DNA of 9,586 nt from Bacteroidota bacterium (GTDB lineage: Bacteria; Bacteroidota; Bacteroidia; Chitinophagales; Chitinophagaceae): NCBI GenBank assembly GCA_023426425.1, contig JAFAAT010000004.1, positions 1 to 9,586 of the forward strand, given 5' to 3'. The stretch's first letter is position 1. Every line of letters starts with the position of its first letter. A program made the position numbers and the translations under genes. Below, piece by piece: positions 1 to 7,179 of this stretch. The notes under the pieces were generated by a model. That model did not search any database. It had not been told where the DNA came from and saw only the letters and a list, made by a program, of their open reading frames with translations.

Positions 1-1076
1 TCCCGTATAGCCCTCCACTGTTCGGAAAATTCATGGCTGGTGAGGTAGGTATATAGCATCTGCATCTTATCACCTTTGTTCTCCTGGGTCTGCGCGGCAT
101 TGTGAACTTTGATTACCAGGTCGCGCAACACGCTGACCAATGCCCTGGCCTCACCGAAACTGCAAATCCACACCCCCTCCTTTTCGCCAAAGCAATCCAG
201 GTCCTTAGGCATTGCCTGCGTGACTATCACTGCTATTTCCGCACCCAATGCTCTTGCATCTGCCTTGATCTTTTCAATCCATTCATTACTGAACTCCTTA
301 GTGCGCTTGCTCTCATAAATGATAGTCCCACACTCCTGTCCGAAGTTGTTGCGCACCGTCTGGATGCAATCCGCTCCCCGTACGCCTTTGCCCACTTCCC
401 TGACGATGTCGAAAGGAAAGGCATTTTGCAGCATCTCTTCCAATGCCAGTTCCTGTACCTCGCCCTGCAGTTGCATAGAGCCCTGTTCTGCTTTCCTCCG
501 CATTTCTTCTGCAAGTTTTCTCTGGTCTTCCAGTTGCTTTTCCAGTTCCTTCATCTTCATCTGGTACTCCTGGTCGCGAAGTCGGCTTCTTTCCTCTTCT
601 TCCTTTTTTAGCACCTCCTGCAGTTTCTGCCTTTCTTCAAGGATTGAACGCTTCAGCCGCAGGTCAAGCTCCTGTTCTTTGTTCAGGAGTTGCTCCCGCA
701 ATTGCAGGGCCTCCAGTTCGATTTGTTTTGCGGTGGTTAGCTTCTCGTCTTTCTCCTGGATCAGCTTCTGAAAATGCTTGAGTTGCAAATCGTATTCCTG
801 TGCTATATTTTTTTTCAGCTGGAGAGAGATGCTTTCTTCCAGTTGTTTCTTTTCTTTTTCCAGTCGTAGTTTTAGTTCCTCTTCCTGCTGTTTTTTACGC
901 TCTTCCAGTTGCGACTGCTGCTGGCGTATCAGATTTTCTTTCTGATAAAACTCTTCTTCCTTTTTCTTCTGCCAGTCGAGCATCTGGTTACGCAGCTCCC
1001 TCTGGATCTCATCTCTGAGTGCGTCTGTAGGCTCAAACTGGTTGCTGCAATGGGGACAGGTAATTCGGGTAGACAT
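1..1076 (-). CDS. DUF2130 domain-containing coiled-coil protein, C-terminus cut by window edge
   Basis: The reading frame is open from an ATG at 1076-1074 to the window edge, giving 358 residues. The N-terminus carries a CPHC pair (C7, C10), like the short zinc-ribbon-type start usual in PF09903 proteins. A long charged Glu/Gln/Lys/Arg coiled coil follows, roughly residues 25-200. The conserved core then begins near residue 203 (GEVQEL), with FPFD at 220-223, GAD ending at D236 and YESKRTK containing E255-S256-K257. The last visible segment, LYTYLTSHEF, is typical of the end of the domain, so perhaps 50-80 residues are missing. D236 and E255-x-K257 are spaced like motifs II and III of PD-(D/E)XK nucleases; this is my reading, and the biochemical role of the family is not established. 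There is no signal peptide, so it is probably cytoplasmic. It is divergent from the OmpA-family gene next door and has no visible operon partner here. Confidence 0.88.
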   Translation of the reverse strand, partial: MSTRITCPHCSNQFEPTDALRDEIQRELRNQMLDWQKKKEEEFYQKENLIRQQQSQLEERKKQQEEELKLRLEKEKKQLEESISLQLKKNIAQEYDLQLKHFQKLIQEKDEKLTTAKQIELEALQLREQLLNKEQELDLRLKRSILEERQKLQEVLKKEEEERSRLRDQEYQMKMKELEKQLEDQRKLAEEMRRKAEQGSMQLQGEVQELALEEMLQNAFPFDIVREVGKGVRGADCIQTVRNNFGQECGTIIYESKRTKEFSNEWIEKIKADARALGAEIAVIVTQAMPKDLDCFGEKEGVWICSFGEARALVSVLRDLVIKVHNAAQTQENKGDKMQMLYTYLTSHEFSEQWRAIR

Positions 1077-1120
1077 AGGCGTGGATTGCTGTTGACAGGA
1101 AAGTTACAAAGTTCGCGTTT
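1077..1120 (-). promoter_or_regulatory. Short divergent spacer with candidate -7 boxes for the DUF2130 gene
   Basis: The minus strand reads TAACTTTC at 1106-1099 and GAACTTTG at 1114-1107. Each is one base off the Bacteroidota -7 consensus TAnnTTTG. The first would put a transcription start near 1092, about 15 bases before the ATG. I could not find a convincing -33 element, so this is only a candidate. Confidence 0.25.
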
Positions 1121-1145
1121 ATGGACTTAATCGCCTCAGGATTAT

Positions 1146-1153
1146 TATTTTTG
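1146..1153 (+). promoter_or_regulatory. Candidate -7 box (TATTTTTG) before the OmpA-family gene
   Basis: TATTTTTG is a full match to TAnnTTTG and lies ten bases before the ATG at 1163. The identical octamer precedes smc. If it is used, the leader would be only a few bases long and the upstream ATG at 1121 would not be transcribed from it. No well-spaced -33 TTTG is visible; the nearest, TTTA at 1118-1121, is about 24 bases away. This is suggestive only, since T-rich octamers also occur by chance. Confidence 0.3.
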
Positions 1154-1162
1154 GCGGCATCC

Positions 1163-3043
1163 ATGGTTCTGAGGCTCCTGATTGTGTTGCTGTTTTTTCA
1201 TGTTTTTGCACCTGCCCTGGCGCAGGTGCCCAACCGTGCGAAAAGGTTTTACAACCTCGCGATGATCTATGAAGGGAAAAGGCAGCATGAAAAGGCAAGA
1301 AAGAAAATGGAAGGAGCACTGCGCATCTATCCTGCCTATGCGGATGCCTACAGCATGCTCGGCGCCTGGTATTTTCACGACCACCGGTTCAGAGATGCAG
1401 CCGACGTTTTTAGTCGTGCCATGAGTCGGGTGCCGGATGGGGCAAAACGGTTTTCTTTTCCACTGGCGAAAGCATTACTTTATAGTGGCAGGCCGGCTGA
1501 AGCGCTGGCCATTGCAGGCACAGATTCGGATGAATGGAAAAAGCTGAGAGCACAGGCTAGTTTTGCGATGACAGCCATGAACCGCGCCTGGACAGACACG
1601 GTTTTCAATCTTGGCAGACCGAATACCCGTTATGCGGAAACCTTCCCCTGGATTTCTGCAGATGGACAAAAGCTCTATTTCACGCGGCGGATGCGTCATG
1701 TGGACGAAGATTTTTTCTACACCACTGTAGACAGTTGCGGGGGCTGGTTCACTGCGAGCAATATGGGTTCTCCGCCCAACACACCCAACCAGGAAGCGGC
1801 ACAAATGATCTCCGCAGACGGACATTATCTGTTTTTCATGAAATGTGAAAACCGCAGTGCGAATGGCTGGGGGCAGGGTGGCTGCGATCTGTACATGTCC
1901 TATACAGCAGATAGTATTTGGTCAGTGCCGCAGAGTTTTGGTGCCACCATCAATACTCCGGGGTATGAAGGCATGCCCTGCCTCTCGCCCGACAACAGAG
2001 AGTTGTATTTTGTAAGCCAGCGCGAGGGAGGCTATGGAGGGATGGATATTTGGGTTTCGAGGTTTGAGAACGGCCTCTGGCAGTTGCCCCGCAACCTGGG
2101 GCCTCAGATCAATACCGCCGGTGACGAGACTGCACCCTTTCTGCATATAGACAACCAGACGCTTTATTTCTCCAGCGATGGGCATACTGGAATGGGTGGG
2201 GCAGACCTGTTTTTCGCACGCCGGGTGAAGGATACGGTTTGGTCGGCCGCTACTAATATGGGCTATCCCATCAACACTTCTGCTGATGAAAACAGTCTTT
2301 GCATTAACATAGCTGGCGATCATCTCTATTTTGCGTCGGACAGGGACAGTGTAGCAGGTAATTTTGACATTTATGAGATGAAGTTGCCTGCACCGCTGCA
2401 GCCGGTGCCGGTGAATGTAGTGAAGGGATATGTGTACGACAGTCTGTCGAAGGCGCGGCTGAACTTCGCCAGTATTTATGTGAAAGATGCGTCTAATGGT
2501 GAAACACTTTATCATTTTAACTCCAACCGTGGCGATGGAAGCTATATGATCACAGTGCCTGCGGGTCGTCAGTACACCTGGCATATAGACCGGATTTCAT
2601 ACCAGGGCCTGGAGGCGCTGATGGATTTGAAAGACTATCCTACGGCGGTGGATATCAAATACAATATTTCCCTGCTGCCGGATGACTATGTGGCACCGGT
2701 GAATGACAGCCTGGTGCTTAGGATTCAGTTTCCCATCAATAGCGCGAAGCTGACGGAGCAGGATCGGGAAAGCATCAGGGCGGCAATTGCGCCCTGGGTT
2801 TATGAGAAGGCGGGGCTGGGCATTTATATCAATGGCTACACAGATAACACTGGCACCCCGATGATCAATGAGCAGTTATCCTATATGCGTGCGGGTCTAG
2901 TGGCAAAGGAAATCGAGGCGATGGGCTTTGATCCTCTGACGCTACGCGTTCATGGCTGGGGCGAAGCCAATCCGATAGCCCCTAATGACACGGATGAAAA
3001 CAAGGATCTGAACCGTAGGGTGGAGGTGATTATCAGGAGATAA
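1163..3043 (+). CDS. PorE-like envelope protein: TPR, PD40 propeller, carboxypeptidase-regulatory-like and OmpA domains
   Basis: I chose the ATG at 1163 (626 aa) because it gives a standard signal peptide: MVLR, a hydrophobic stretch, then ALA-Q near residue 20. The in-frame ATG at 1121 adds 14 residues and buries an Arg in the hydrophobic core. Domains in order: TPR-type helices at about 27-115; five PD40/WD40-like blades at about 159-405, each with an [I/L]-S-x-D-[G/N]-x-x-LYF core and later 'GGxDI/L' strands; a carboxypeptidase-regulatory-like beta sandwich at about 419-501; and an OmpA C-terminal peptidoglycan-binding domain at about 516-626. In the last, GYTDNTG (D561) and LSYMRA (R576) supply the Asp/Arg pair that binds diaminopimelate in OmpA, and NRRVEV ends the domain. 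This order matches PorE of the type IX secretion system, but there is no lipobox Cys and no PorP/SprF gene nearby. Periplasmic or outer-membrane-associated peptidoglycan tethering is likely; a secretion role is inference. Confidence 0.87.
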   Translation: MVLRLLIVLLFFHVFAPALAQVPNRAKRFYNLAMIYEGKRQHEKARKKMEGALRIYPAYADAYSMLGAWYFHDHRFRDAADVFSRAMSRVPDGAKRFSFPLAKALLYSGRPAEALAIAGTDSDEWKKLRAQASFAMTAMNRAWTDTVFNLGRPNTRYAETFPWISADGQKLYFTRRMRHVDEDFFYTTVDSCGGWFTASNMGSPPNTPNQEAAQMISADGHYLFFMKCENRSANGWGQGGCDLYMSYTADSIWSVPQSFGATINTPGYEGMPCLSPDNRELYFVSQREGGYGGMDIWVSRFENGLWQLPRNLGPQINTAGDETAPFLHIDNQTLYFSSDGHTGMGGADLFFARRVKDTVWSAATNMGYPINTSADENSLCINIAGDHLYFASDRDSVAGNFDIYEMKLPAPLQPVPVNVVKGYVYDSLSKARLNFASIYVKDASNGETLYHFNSNRGDGSYMITVPAGRQYTWHIDRISYQGLEALMDLKDYPTAVDIKYNISLLPDDYVAPVNDSLVLRIQFPINSAKLTEQDRESIRAAIAPWVYEKAGLGIYINGYTDNTGTPMINEQLSYMRAGLVAKEIEAMGFDPLTLRVHGWGEANPIAPNDTDENKDLNRRVEVIIRR

Positions 3044-3049
3044 AAGGGG

Positions 3050-3107
3050 AAATTCGAATATCGAAATCCGAAATCCGAAATGTCGAAATCCGAATGTCGA
3101 AATCCGA
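3050..3107. repeat. Left AT-rich short-unit repeat block (units of 'cgaaatccgaat' type)
   Basis: The block starts seven bases after the stop codon of the OmpA-family gene. It consists of back-to-back variants of 'tcgaaatccgaa', 'tcgaatatcgaaa' and 'tgtcgaaatcc' with no spacers. Two stretches recur exactly and in the same orientation in the right-hand block: 19 bp (3050-3068 equals 3305-3323) and 22 bp (3086-3107 equals 3326-3347). It is non-coding; translations in any frame give low-complexity Phe/Arg/Ser/Asp strings. Confidence 0.8.
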
Positions 3108-3120
3108 CTTGCCTGGCAGC

Positions 3121-3250
3121 TATTTTGAGGCTCCGGTCTAAAGCCCCGAGCACCAGAAGTAGCAGGAATACCGCCTTATCCATTGTAATGGTTGGGCTAA
3201 AGCCCCTATTCTAAATTATCCGGGACCCCGGGCTGAAGCCCGGGGCTAAT
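3121..3250. repeat. REP-like cluster of GGGCTnAAGCCC palindromes
   Basis: Three related palindromes lie between the two AT-rich repeat blocks. The best is at 3226-3245, a 9-bp perfect stem (ccccgggct / agcccgggg) with a two-base loop. A shorter one is at 3194-3205 (gggct-aa-agccc), and a decayed one surrounds 'ggtctaaagcccc' at about 3130-3152. A further small hairpin, ccatt-gt-aatgg, is at 3180-3191. There is no T-tract after any of them, so they do not look like terminators. The composition (GC-rich palindromes in an intergenic spacer, more than one copy) resembles REP-type elements mobilised by RAYT/TnpA proteins. Genome copy number cannot be seen from here. Confidence 0.6.
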
Positions 3251-3303
3251 GGTCAAAAGTCTGGCTGTAGAGATGTAAGTTTCGAACTTTCAAATCCGAG
3301 AGA

Positions 3304-3364
3304 TAAATTCGAATATCGAAATCGAAAATCCGAATGTCGAAATCCGAATATCGAAATTCGAAAC
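3304..3364. repeat. Right AT-rich short-unit repeat block, direct repeat of 3050-3107
   Basis: This is the same unit type and orientation as the left block, including the exact 19-bp and 22-bp matches at 3305-3323 and 3326-3347. It ends in 'atcgaaattcgaaac'. The two blocks flank the palindrome cluster, so the 3050-3364 segment has the form direct repeat, palindromes, direct repeat. A degraded tail of similar words ('caaattcgcgaaacctcgaaatgc') continues to about 3400. Confidence 0.8.
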
Positions 3365-3425
3365 AAATTTAAATCACAAATTCGCGAAACCTCGAAATGC
3401 ACATCTCTCGATCGCGGTGGGCACT

Positions 3426-3485
3426 GTGGCACTCCTGCCACCTCTGCGGCCCTCTGGGTTGCTGAACAGCCCCGTCGTTCAGCAG
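3426..3485. repeat. Pair of compact hairpins in the smc upstream spacer, possible second interspersed element
   Basis: Hairpin 1 is at 3426-3441, a 6-bp perfect stem (gtggca / tgccac) with loop ctcc. Hairpin 2 is at 3460-3484, an 8-bp stem around gctgaac / gttcagc with a nine-base loop. Neither is followed by a T-run. The GC-rich stretch from about 3408 to 3500 contrasts with the AT-rich block before it and codes for nothing convincing. It may be a dispersed repeat or a structured leader remnant; I cannot decide between these from one copy. Confidence 0.45.
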
Positions 3486-3512
3486 CACCAGAACATTACA
3501 CCTCATTCCGAT

Positions 3513-3530
3513 TTTAGACATATATCTAAA
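3513..3530. promoter_or_regulatory. Inverted repeat TTTAGA-N6-TCTAAA upstream of smc
   Basis: This is a perfect 6-bp inverted repeat with a six-base spacer (catata), ending 17 bases before the candidate -7 box of smc. It covers the place where a -33 element would be expected, so it could be an operator. An AT-rich 6+6 palindrome can also arise by chance. Confidence 0.25.
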
Positions 3531-3547
3531 CAAATGGCCGAAATGGC

Positions 3548-3555
3548 TATTTTTG
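3548..3555 (+). promoter_or_regulatory. Candidate -7 box (TATTTTTG) of the smc promoter
   Basis: TATTTTTG matches TAnnTTTG fully. A start site about seven bases downstream (near 3562) would leave a leader of about 18 bases before the TTG at 3580. It would also place the alternative TTG at 3553 inside the promoter, excluding that start. No clear -33 TTTG is present. Confidence 0.4.
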
Positions 3556-3579
3556 CTTTCCCCCAAAAAATCTTGTGCC

Positions 3580-6500
3580 TTGCGCTTAAAGTCGTTGGAT
3601 ATTAAAGGGTTCAAGTCCTTTGCGGACAAGACCCATGTGTTATTGGATCATCCTATTACCGGCATCGTTGGACCTAACGGTTGCGGCAAATCGAACATCG
3701 TTGATGCTATTCGATGGGTAATCGGGGAGCATAAGATCAAAGCCCTCCGTTCTGACAACCTGGAAGACCTGATCTTTAACGGTTCCAGATCGCGCTCAGG
3801 CTCTGGGATGGCCGAGGTCTCCCTCACTTTTGAGAACACGCGAAACCTGCTGCCGACGGAATTTACCACCGTCACCATTACCCGGAAATTCTACAAGAAC
3901 GGCGAGAGCGAATACAGACTTAACGACGTAACCTGCCGCCTTAAGGACATTCACAACCTGTTCCTCGACACCGGAGTCAGCAACGATTCCTATGCCATTA
4001 TCGAGCTGGGAATGGTGGACGACATCATCAAGGATAAGGATGGTTCCCGGCGCAGAATGCTCGAGCAGGCTGCCGGTATTTCCATCTATAAAACCCGGAA
4101 GAAAGAAGCAAAGCAGAAACTCGAAGCCACAGAACAGGATCTGTCGCGCATTGAGGACCTGCTTTTTGAAATAGGTAATAACGTTCGCACCCTGGAGAAC
4201 CAGGCTAAAAAGGCAGAGCGCTATTTTGCTGTTAAAGGAGAATATAAAGAGATCAGTGTTGAACTGGCGAAGGCTTCCCTTGAGCAGTTTAACGATCAGT
4301 ACAAAGATCTTAATGAACAACACGATCGAGAGCTTGATCGTCGTACCCAGCTGGAGGCCGTAGTAGCTACAGAAGAAGCCAACGTGGAACAGCAGAAAGT
4401 GAAGCTGATTCACCGGGAGCAGGAGCTGAACAGCATGCAGAAACAGTTCAATGAACTGATCAACCGCATTCGACAGCTTGAAAGCGATAAGAAGCTTGCC
4501 GCCCAGCGCCTCGACCATCTGAAGGAAAGAGAGCGAAGCCTCACGCAGTTCCTCTCAGGTGCCGATGAACAACTCAAGCAGTTGCAGGAGTCAGTGGCAT
4601 TTGCAGACAAGCAGATTATTGAGGAGAATAATGTGCTGGAAGAACTGAGGGATCAGCTGGAAACTCTGCGTGCTACTGTCGATGAAAAGCGTGAGCATTT
4701 TGACGAGAAGAAGCGTGTCCTGGAACAACTTCGTAACGAATACCAGCAGAAGCAGCGCACCCAGTTTGATGCAGAAAAGAAAGTGGCCGTGGCAGACACC
4801 TCTGTGATGAATCTGCAGCGGAGCATTCAGCAGGTCAATGAGGAAAAAGCACAACGTGCCAGTCAGATCAGCCAGTTAGGCACAGAGAAAAAGGATACAG
4901 AGGACCGTCTGCAGGATAAGCAGGACGAGCTTCAGGAGCTGGTGACCCGGCATGAAGAAGTAAAGGGAAGAATTCTTCAGAGCCAGGAAGAGTTGGAAAC
5001 ATTACGCTCCCAACTGGTAGATGAGAACAGGAAGCTTGATAGCCGCCGCAATGAGCACGACCTGCTTAAGTCGCTGGTAGAAAGCCTGGAGGGTTATCCG
5101 GACAGTATTAAATTCCTGAAGAAGAACAAGGATTGGAACAGCAATGCGCCACTGCTTTCCGATGTATTCGTCGTGCAGAATGAGTACCGGACAGCACTGG
5201 AGAACCTACTGGACAATTATCTAAACTATTATATTGTAGACGATCTGGCCGAAGCCGCAAAGGCGGTGCACCTGCTGGAGTCGAACAAGAAAGGGAAGGC
5301 AAACTTCTTTGTGCTTTCTCATTTCAAAGAATACAGTGCAGAGGCGCATGCTGCCATGGAGGGACTCATCCCTGCGCTCAGCGTGGTGAATGTGGATGAA
5401 CAATTCCAGCCGCTTGCACAGCACCTGCTTGGGCATGTGTACATCGCAGCCAATGGCGTGGATGTAGCAGGCTACGAGTTGAAGAATGGGTTTGTGGTCG
5501 TGGAGCAGAGTGGTAAGATGGTCAGGGGTAAGTACACCCTTGGTGGCGGTTCTATTGGACTGTTTGAAGGAAATAAAATTGGTCGCGCCAAGAACCTGGA
5601 GCGCCTTGCAAAGGAGATTTCCGACCTTACACAGACGACTACGCAGTTAAAGCAGTTTATTTCTGAAACTCAGACAAAGATCACAGGCTTCAACCAGGAA
5701 CTGAATGATAAGGCTATTGAGCAGACCCGCCAGGAGATAAACCGTCTCCAGAACCAGGTGGTGAATCTTACCAACAGGATTGAGAATTTTGAACACCTCA
5801 ACCAGACGGGTGAAAAGCGCTTAGCGGATCTGCAGGATCAGCTCGACCACACGCAAGAGAGCATTGGCGACACCCGGACCGAGCTGGACGAGATTACTGA
5901 GCAGCTGCAGGCAATCCAGCAGCAGATCCAGGCAGCTCAGGCTGAATTCCAGGTAGTGGAACAGGAGTTCAACTTTGCCACCCAACAGTATAACCAGCAG
6001 AATATTCAGCTCACCCGCCAGCAAAGCAAGATTGAGACGCTGAAGCAGGAGCTTAGTTTCCGCAGCAATCAGCTAAACGATTTGCAGCGGCAGATCGCCA
6101 CCAATAAAGAGCAGCTCCAGCAGACCACCTTACTCCTTGCTGAGACGGAAGGTAAACTCCATGGCGGTGATAATGAGCTCTATGAGCTGATGGCAAAGAA
6201 GGAGAAAGATGAGAAGGACCTGAACGAAAAGGACCGACTCTATTATGAGATGCGGAATAATATCGCCGCGCAGGAAGGTCAGCTGAACCAAAAACGCAGG
6301 GAAAAGGAGCAGGCGGAAGTGCTGTTGAATGGCATCAAAGACCAGCTCAATGAAATGAAGCTGCGACTTGCCGGTTTAAAAGAGCGCCTGCATGTGGAGT
6401 TTCGTGTGAATCTTGATGAGATACTCGACGAAGCGCGGAAAGGCGAGCTTACAGTTGAGGAACTTACCGCCGAATCAGAGCGATTGAAGAAGCGCCTTGA

Positions 6501-7110
6501 GAACATGGGCGAGGTGAACCCTACTGCGATAGAGGCTTATACTGAGATGAAAGCCCGGTATGACTTCATTATGGAACAGAAGACCGACCTGGTGAATGCC
6601 AAGGAGTCGTTGCTGGCTACGATTGAAGAAGTCGAGAATACAGCGAATCAAAAGTTCCGGGAAACTTTTGACGCAGTGCGTGCAAACTTCTCAGAAGTAT
6701 TTAAAGCGCTGTTTACGGAAGAAGATACCTGTGATCTGAGGCTTACTGATCCTGATAACATTGCAGATAGTGGTATTGAGATTTATGCACAACCGAAAGG
6801 GAAGCGTCCAAGTACATTGACCCAGTTGTCGGGTGGTGAGAAAACGTTGACGTCAACAGCTTTTCTTTTTGCAATTTACCTCATCAAACCCGCACCCTTC
6901 TGTATATTGGACGAAGTGGATGCGCCGCTTGATGATGCGAATGTGGGCAAGTTCACACAGATGATCCGCAAGTTTTCGGATAATTCACAGTTCATTATTG
7001 TCACCCATAACAAGCAAACGATGGCAGCGGTTGATGTGATTTATGGCGTTACCATGCAGGAGGCGGGTGTGAGCAAGTTGGTGCCTGTCGACTTCCGGAG
7101 TTTGAATTGA
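3580..7110 (+). CDS. smc: Chromosome segregation/condensin ATPase Smc
   Basis: This is the SMC subunit of the bacterial condensin Smc-ScpAB, which organises and helps segregate the chromosome. From the TTG at 3580 the product is 1176 aa, within the usual 1150-1200, and begins MRLKSLDIKGFKSFADKT, the classic Smc N-terminus. Walker A is GPNGCGKSN at 31-39. A long coiled coil runs from about 160 to 500, the hinge from about 505 (GYPDSIKF) to 665 (GGGSIGLFEG at 655-664), and the return coiled coil from about 670 to 1020. The ABC signature LSGGEKT is at 1083-1089, Walker B CILDEVDAPLDD starts at 1108 with D1111-E1112, and the H-loop VTHNK has H1143. All ATPase motifs are intact. A longer start at the TTG at 3553 would add nine non-conserved residues; no in-frame ATG exists upstream within the open frame. 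scpA and scpB are not in the window. The upstream 0.5 kb is repeat-rich. Confidence 0.97.
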   Translation: MRLKSLDIKGFKSFADKTHVLLDHPITGIVGPNGCGKSNIVDAIRWVIGEHKIKALRSDNLEDLIFNGSRSRSGSGMAEVSLTFENTRNLLPTEFTTVTITRKFYKNGESEYRLNDVTCRLKDIHNLFLDTGVSNDSYAIIELGMVDDIIKDKDGSRRRMLEQAAGISIYKTRKKEAKQKLEATEQDLSRIEDLLFEIGNNVRTLENQAKKAERYFAVKGEYKEISVELAKASLEQFNDQYKDLNEQHDRELDRRTQLEAVVATEEANVEQQKVKLIHREQELNSMQKQFNELINRIRQLESDKKLAAQRLDHLKERERSLTQFLSGADEQLKQLQESVAFADKQIIEENNVLEELRDQLETLRATVDEKREHFDEKKRVLEQLRNEYQQKQRTQFDAEKKVAVADTSVMNLQRSIQQVNEEKAQRASQISQLGTEKKDTEDRLQDKQDELQELVTRHEEVKGRILQSQEELETLRSQLVDENRKLDSRRNEHDLLKSLVESLEGYPDSIKFLKKNKDWNSNAPLLSDVFVVQNEYRTALENLLDNYLNYYIVDDLAEAAKAVHLLESNKKGKANFFVLSHFKEYSAEAHAAMEGLIPALSVVNVDEQFQPLAQHLLGHVYIAANGVDVAGYELKNGFVVVEQSGKMVRGKYTLGGGSIGLFEGNKIGRAKNLERLAKEISDLTQTTTQLKQFISETQTKITGFNQELNDKAIEQTRQEINRLQNQVVNLTNRIENFEHLNQTGEKRLADLQDQLDHTQESIGDTRTELDEITEQLQAIQQQIQAAQAEFQVVEQEFNFATQQYNQQNIQLTRQQSKIETLKQELSFRSNQLNDLQRQIATNKEQLQQTTLLLAETEGKLHGGDNELYELMAKKEKDEKDLNEKDRLYYEMRNNIAAQEGQLNQKRREKEQAEVLLNGIKDQLNEMKLRLAGLKERLHVEFRVNLDEILDEARKGELTVEELTAESERLKKRLENMGEVNPTAIEAYTEMKARYDFIMEQKTDLVNAKESLLATIEEVENTANQKFRETFDAVRANFSEVFKALFTEEDTCDLRLTDPDNIADSGIEIYAQPKGKRPSTLTQLSGGEKTLTSTAFLFAIYLIKPAPFCILDEVDAPLDDANVGKFTQMIRKFSDNSQFIIVTHNKQTMAAVDVIYGVTMQEAGVSKLVPVDFRSLN

Positions 7111-7179
7111 TTGGGTGAATTTCAATGAGTGTTCATCACGGTACCTGTGCACAGGCAACTTCGAGGAACCGCTCCGACA

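Noticed and set aside
102..1018. Plus-strand reading frames rich in Ser, Cys, Phe and Leu over the DUF2130 gene
   Set aside because: This is the antisense of a Glu/Lys/Gln-rich coiled coil, which gives exactly this composition; the minus-strand frame has clear family motifs.
1922..2584. 220-aa minus-strand reading frame inside the OmpA-family gene
   Set aside because: It is antisense to conserved PD40 blades, with no recognisable domain of its own.
2950..3183. Small minus-strand reading frame (77 aa) over the OmpA-gene end and the repeat block
   Set aside because: Its sequence is a translation of the repeat units (Phe/Arg/Ser/Asp strings) plus antisense of a real gene.
3226..3245. Terminator for the OmpA-family gene
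   Set aside because: The 9-bp stem is strong but no T-tract follows on either strand, and sister palindromes lie close by, so a repeat element explains it better.
3050..3364. CRISPR-like or tandem array
   Set aside because: The units are short (about 12-14 bp), variable and contiguous, with no unique spacers of even length and no cas genes nearby.
3253..3629. Small reading frames in the smc upstream spacer on both strands
   Set aside because: They are low-complexity translations of repeats and hairpins that overlap each other and run into smc, with no family resemblance.
7144..7155. Palindrome cctgtg/cacagg between smc and the Uma2 gene as a shared terminator
   Set aside because: It is a 12-bp palindrome with no loop and no T-run on either side; chance or a protein site is as likely.
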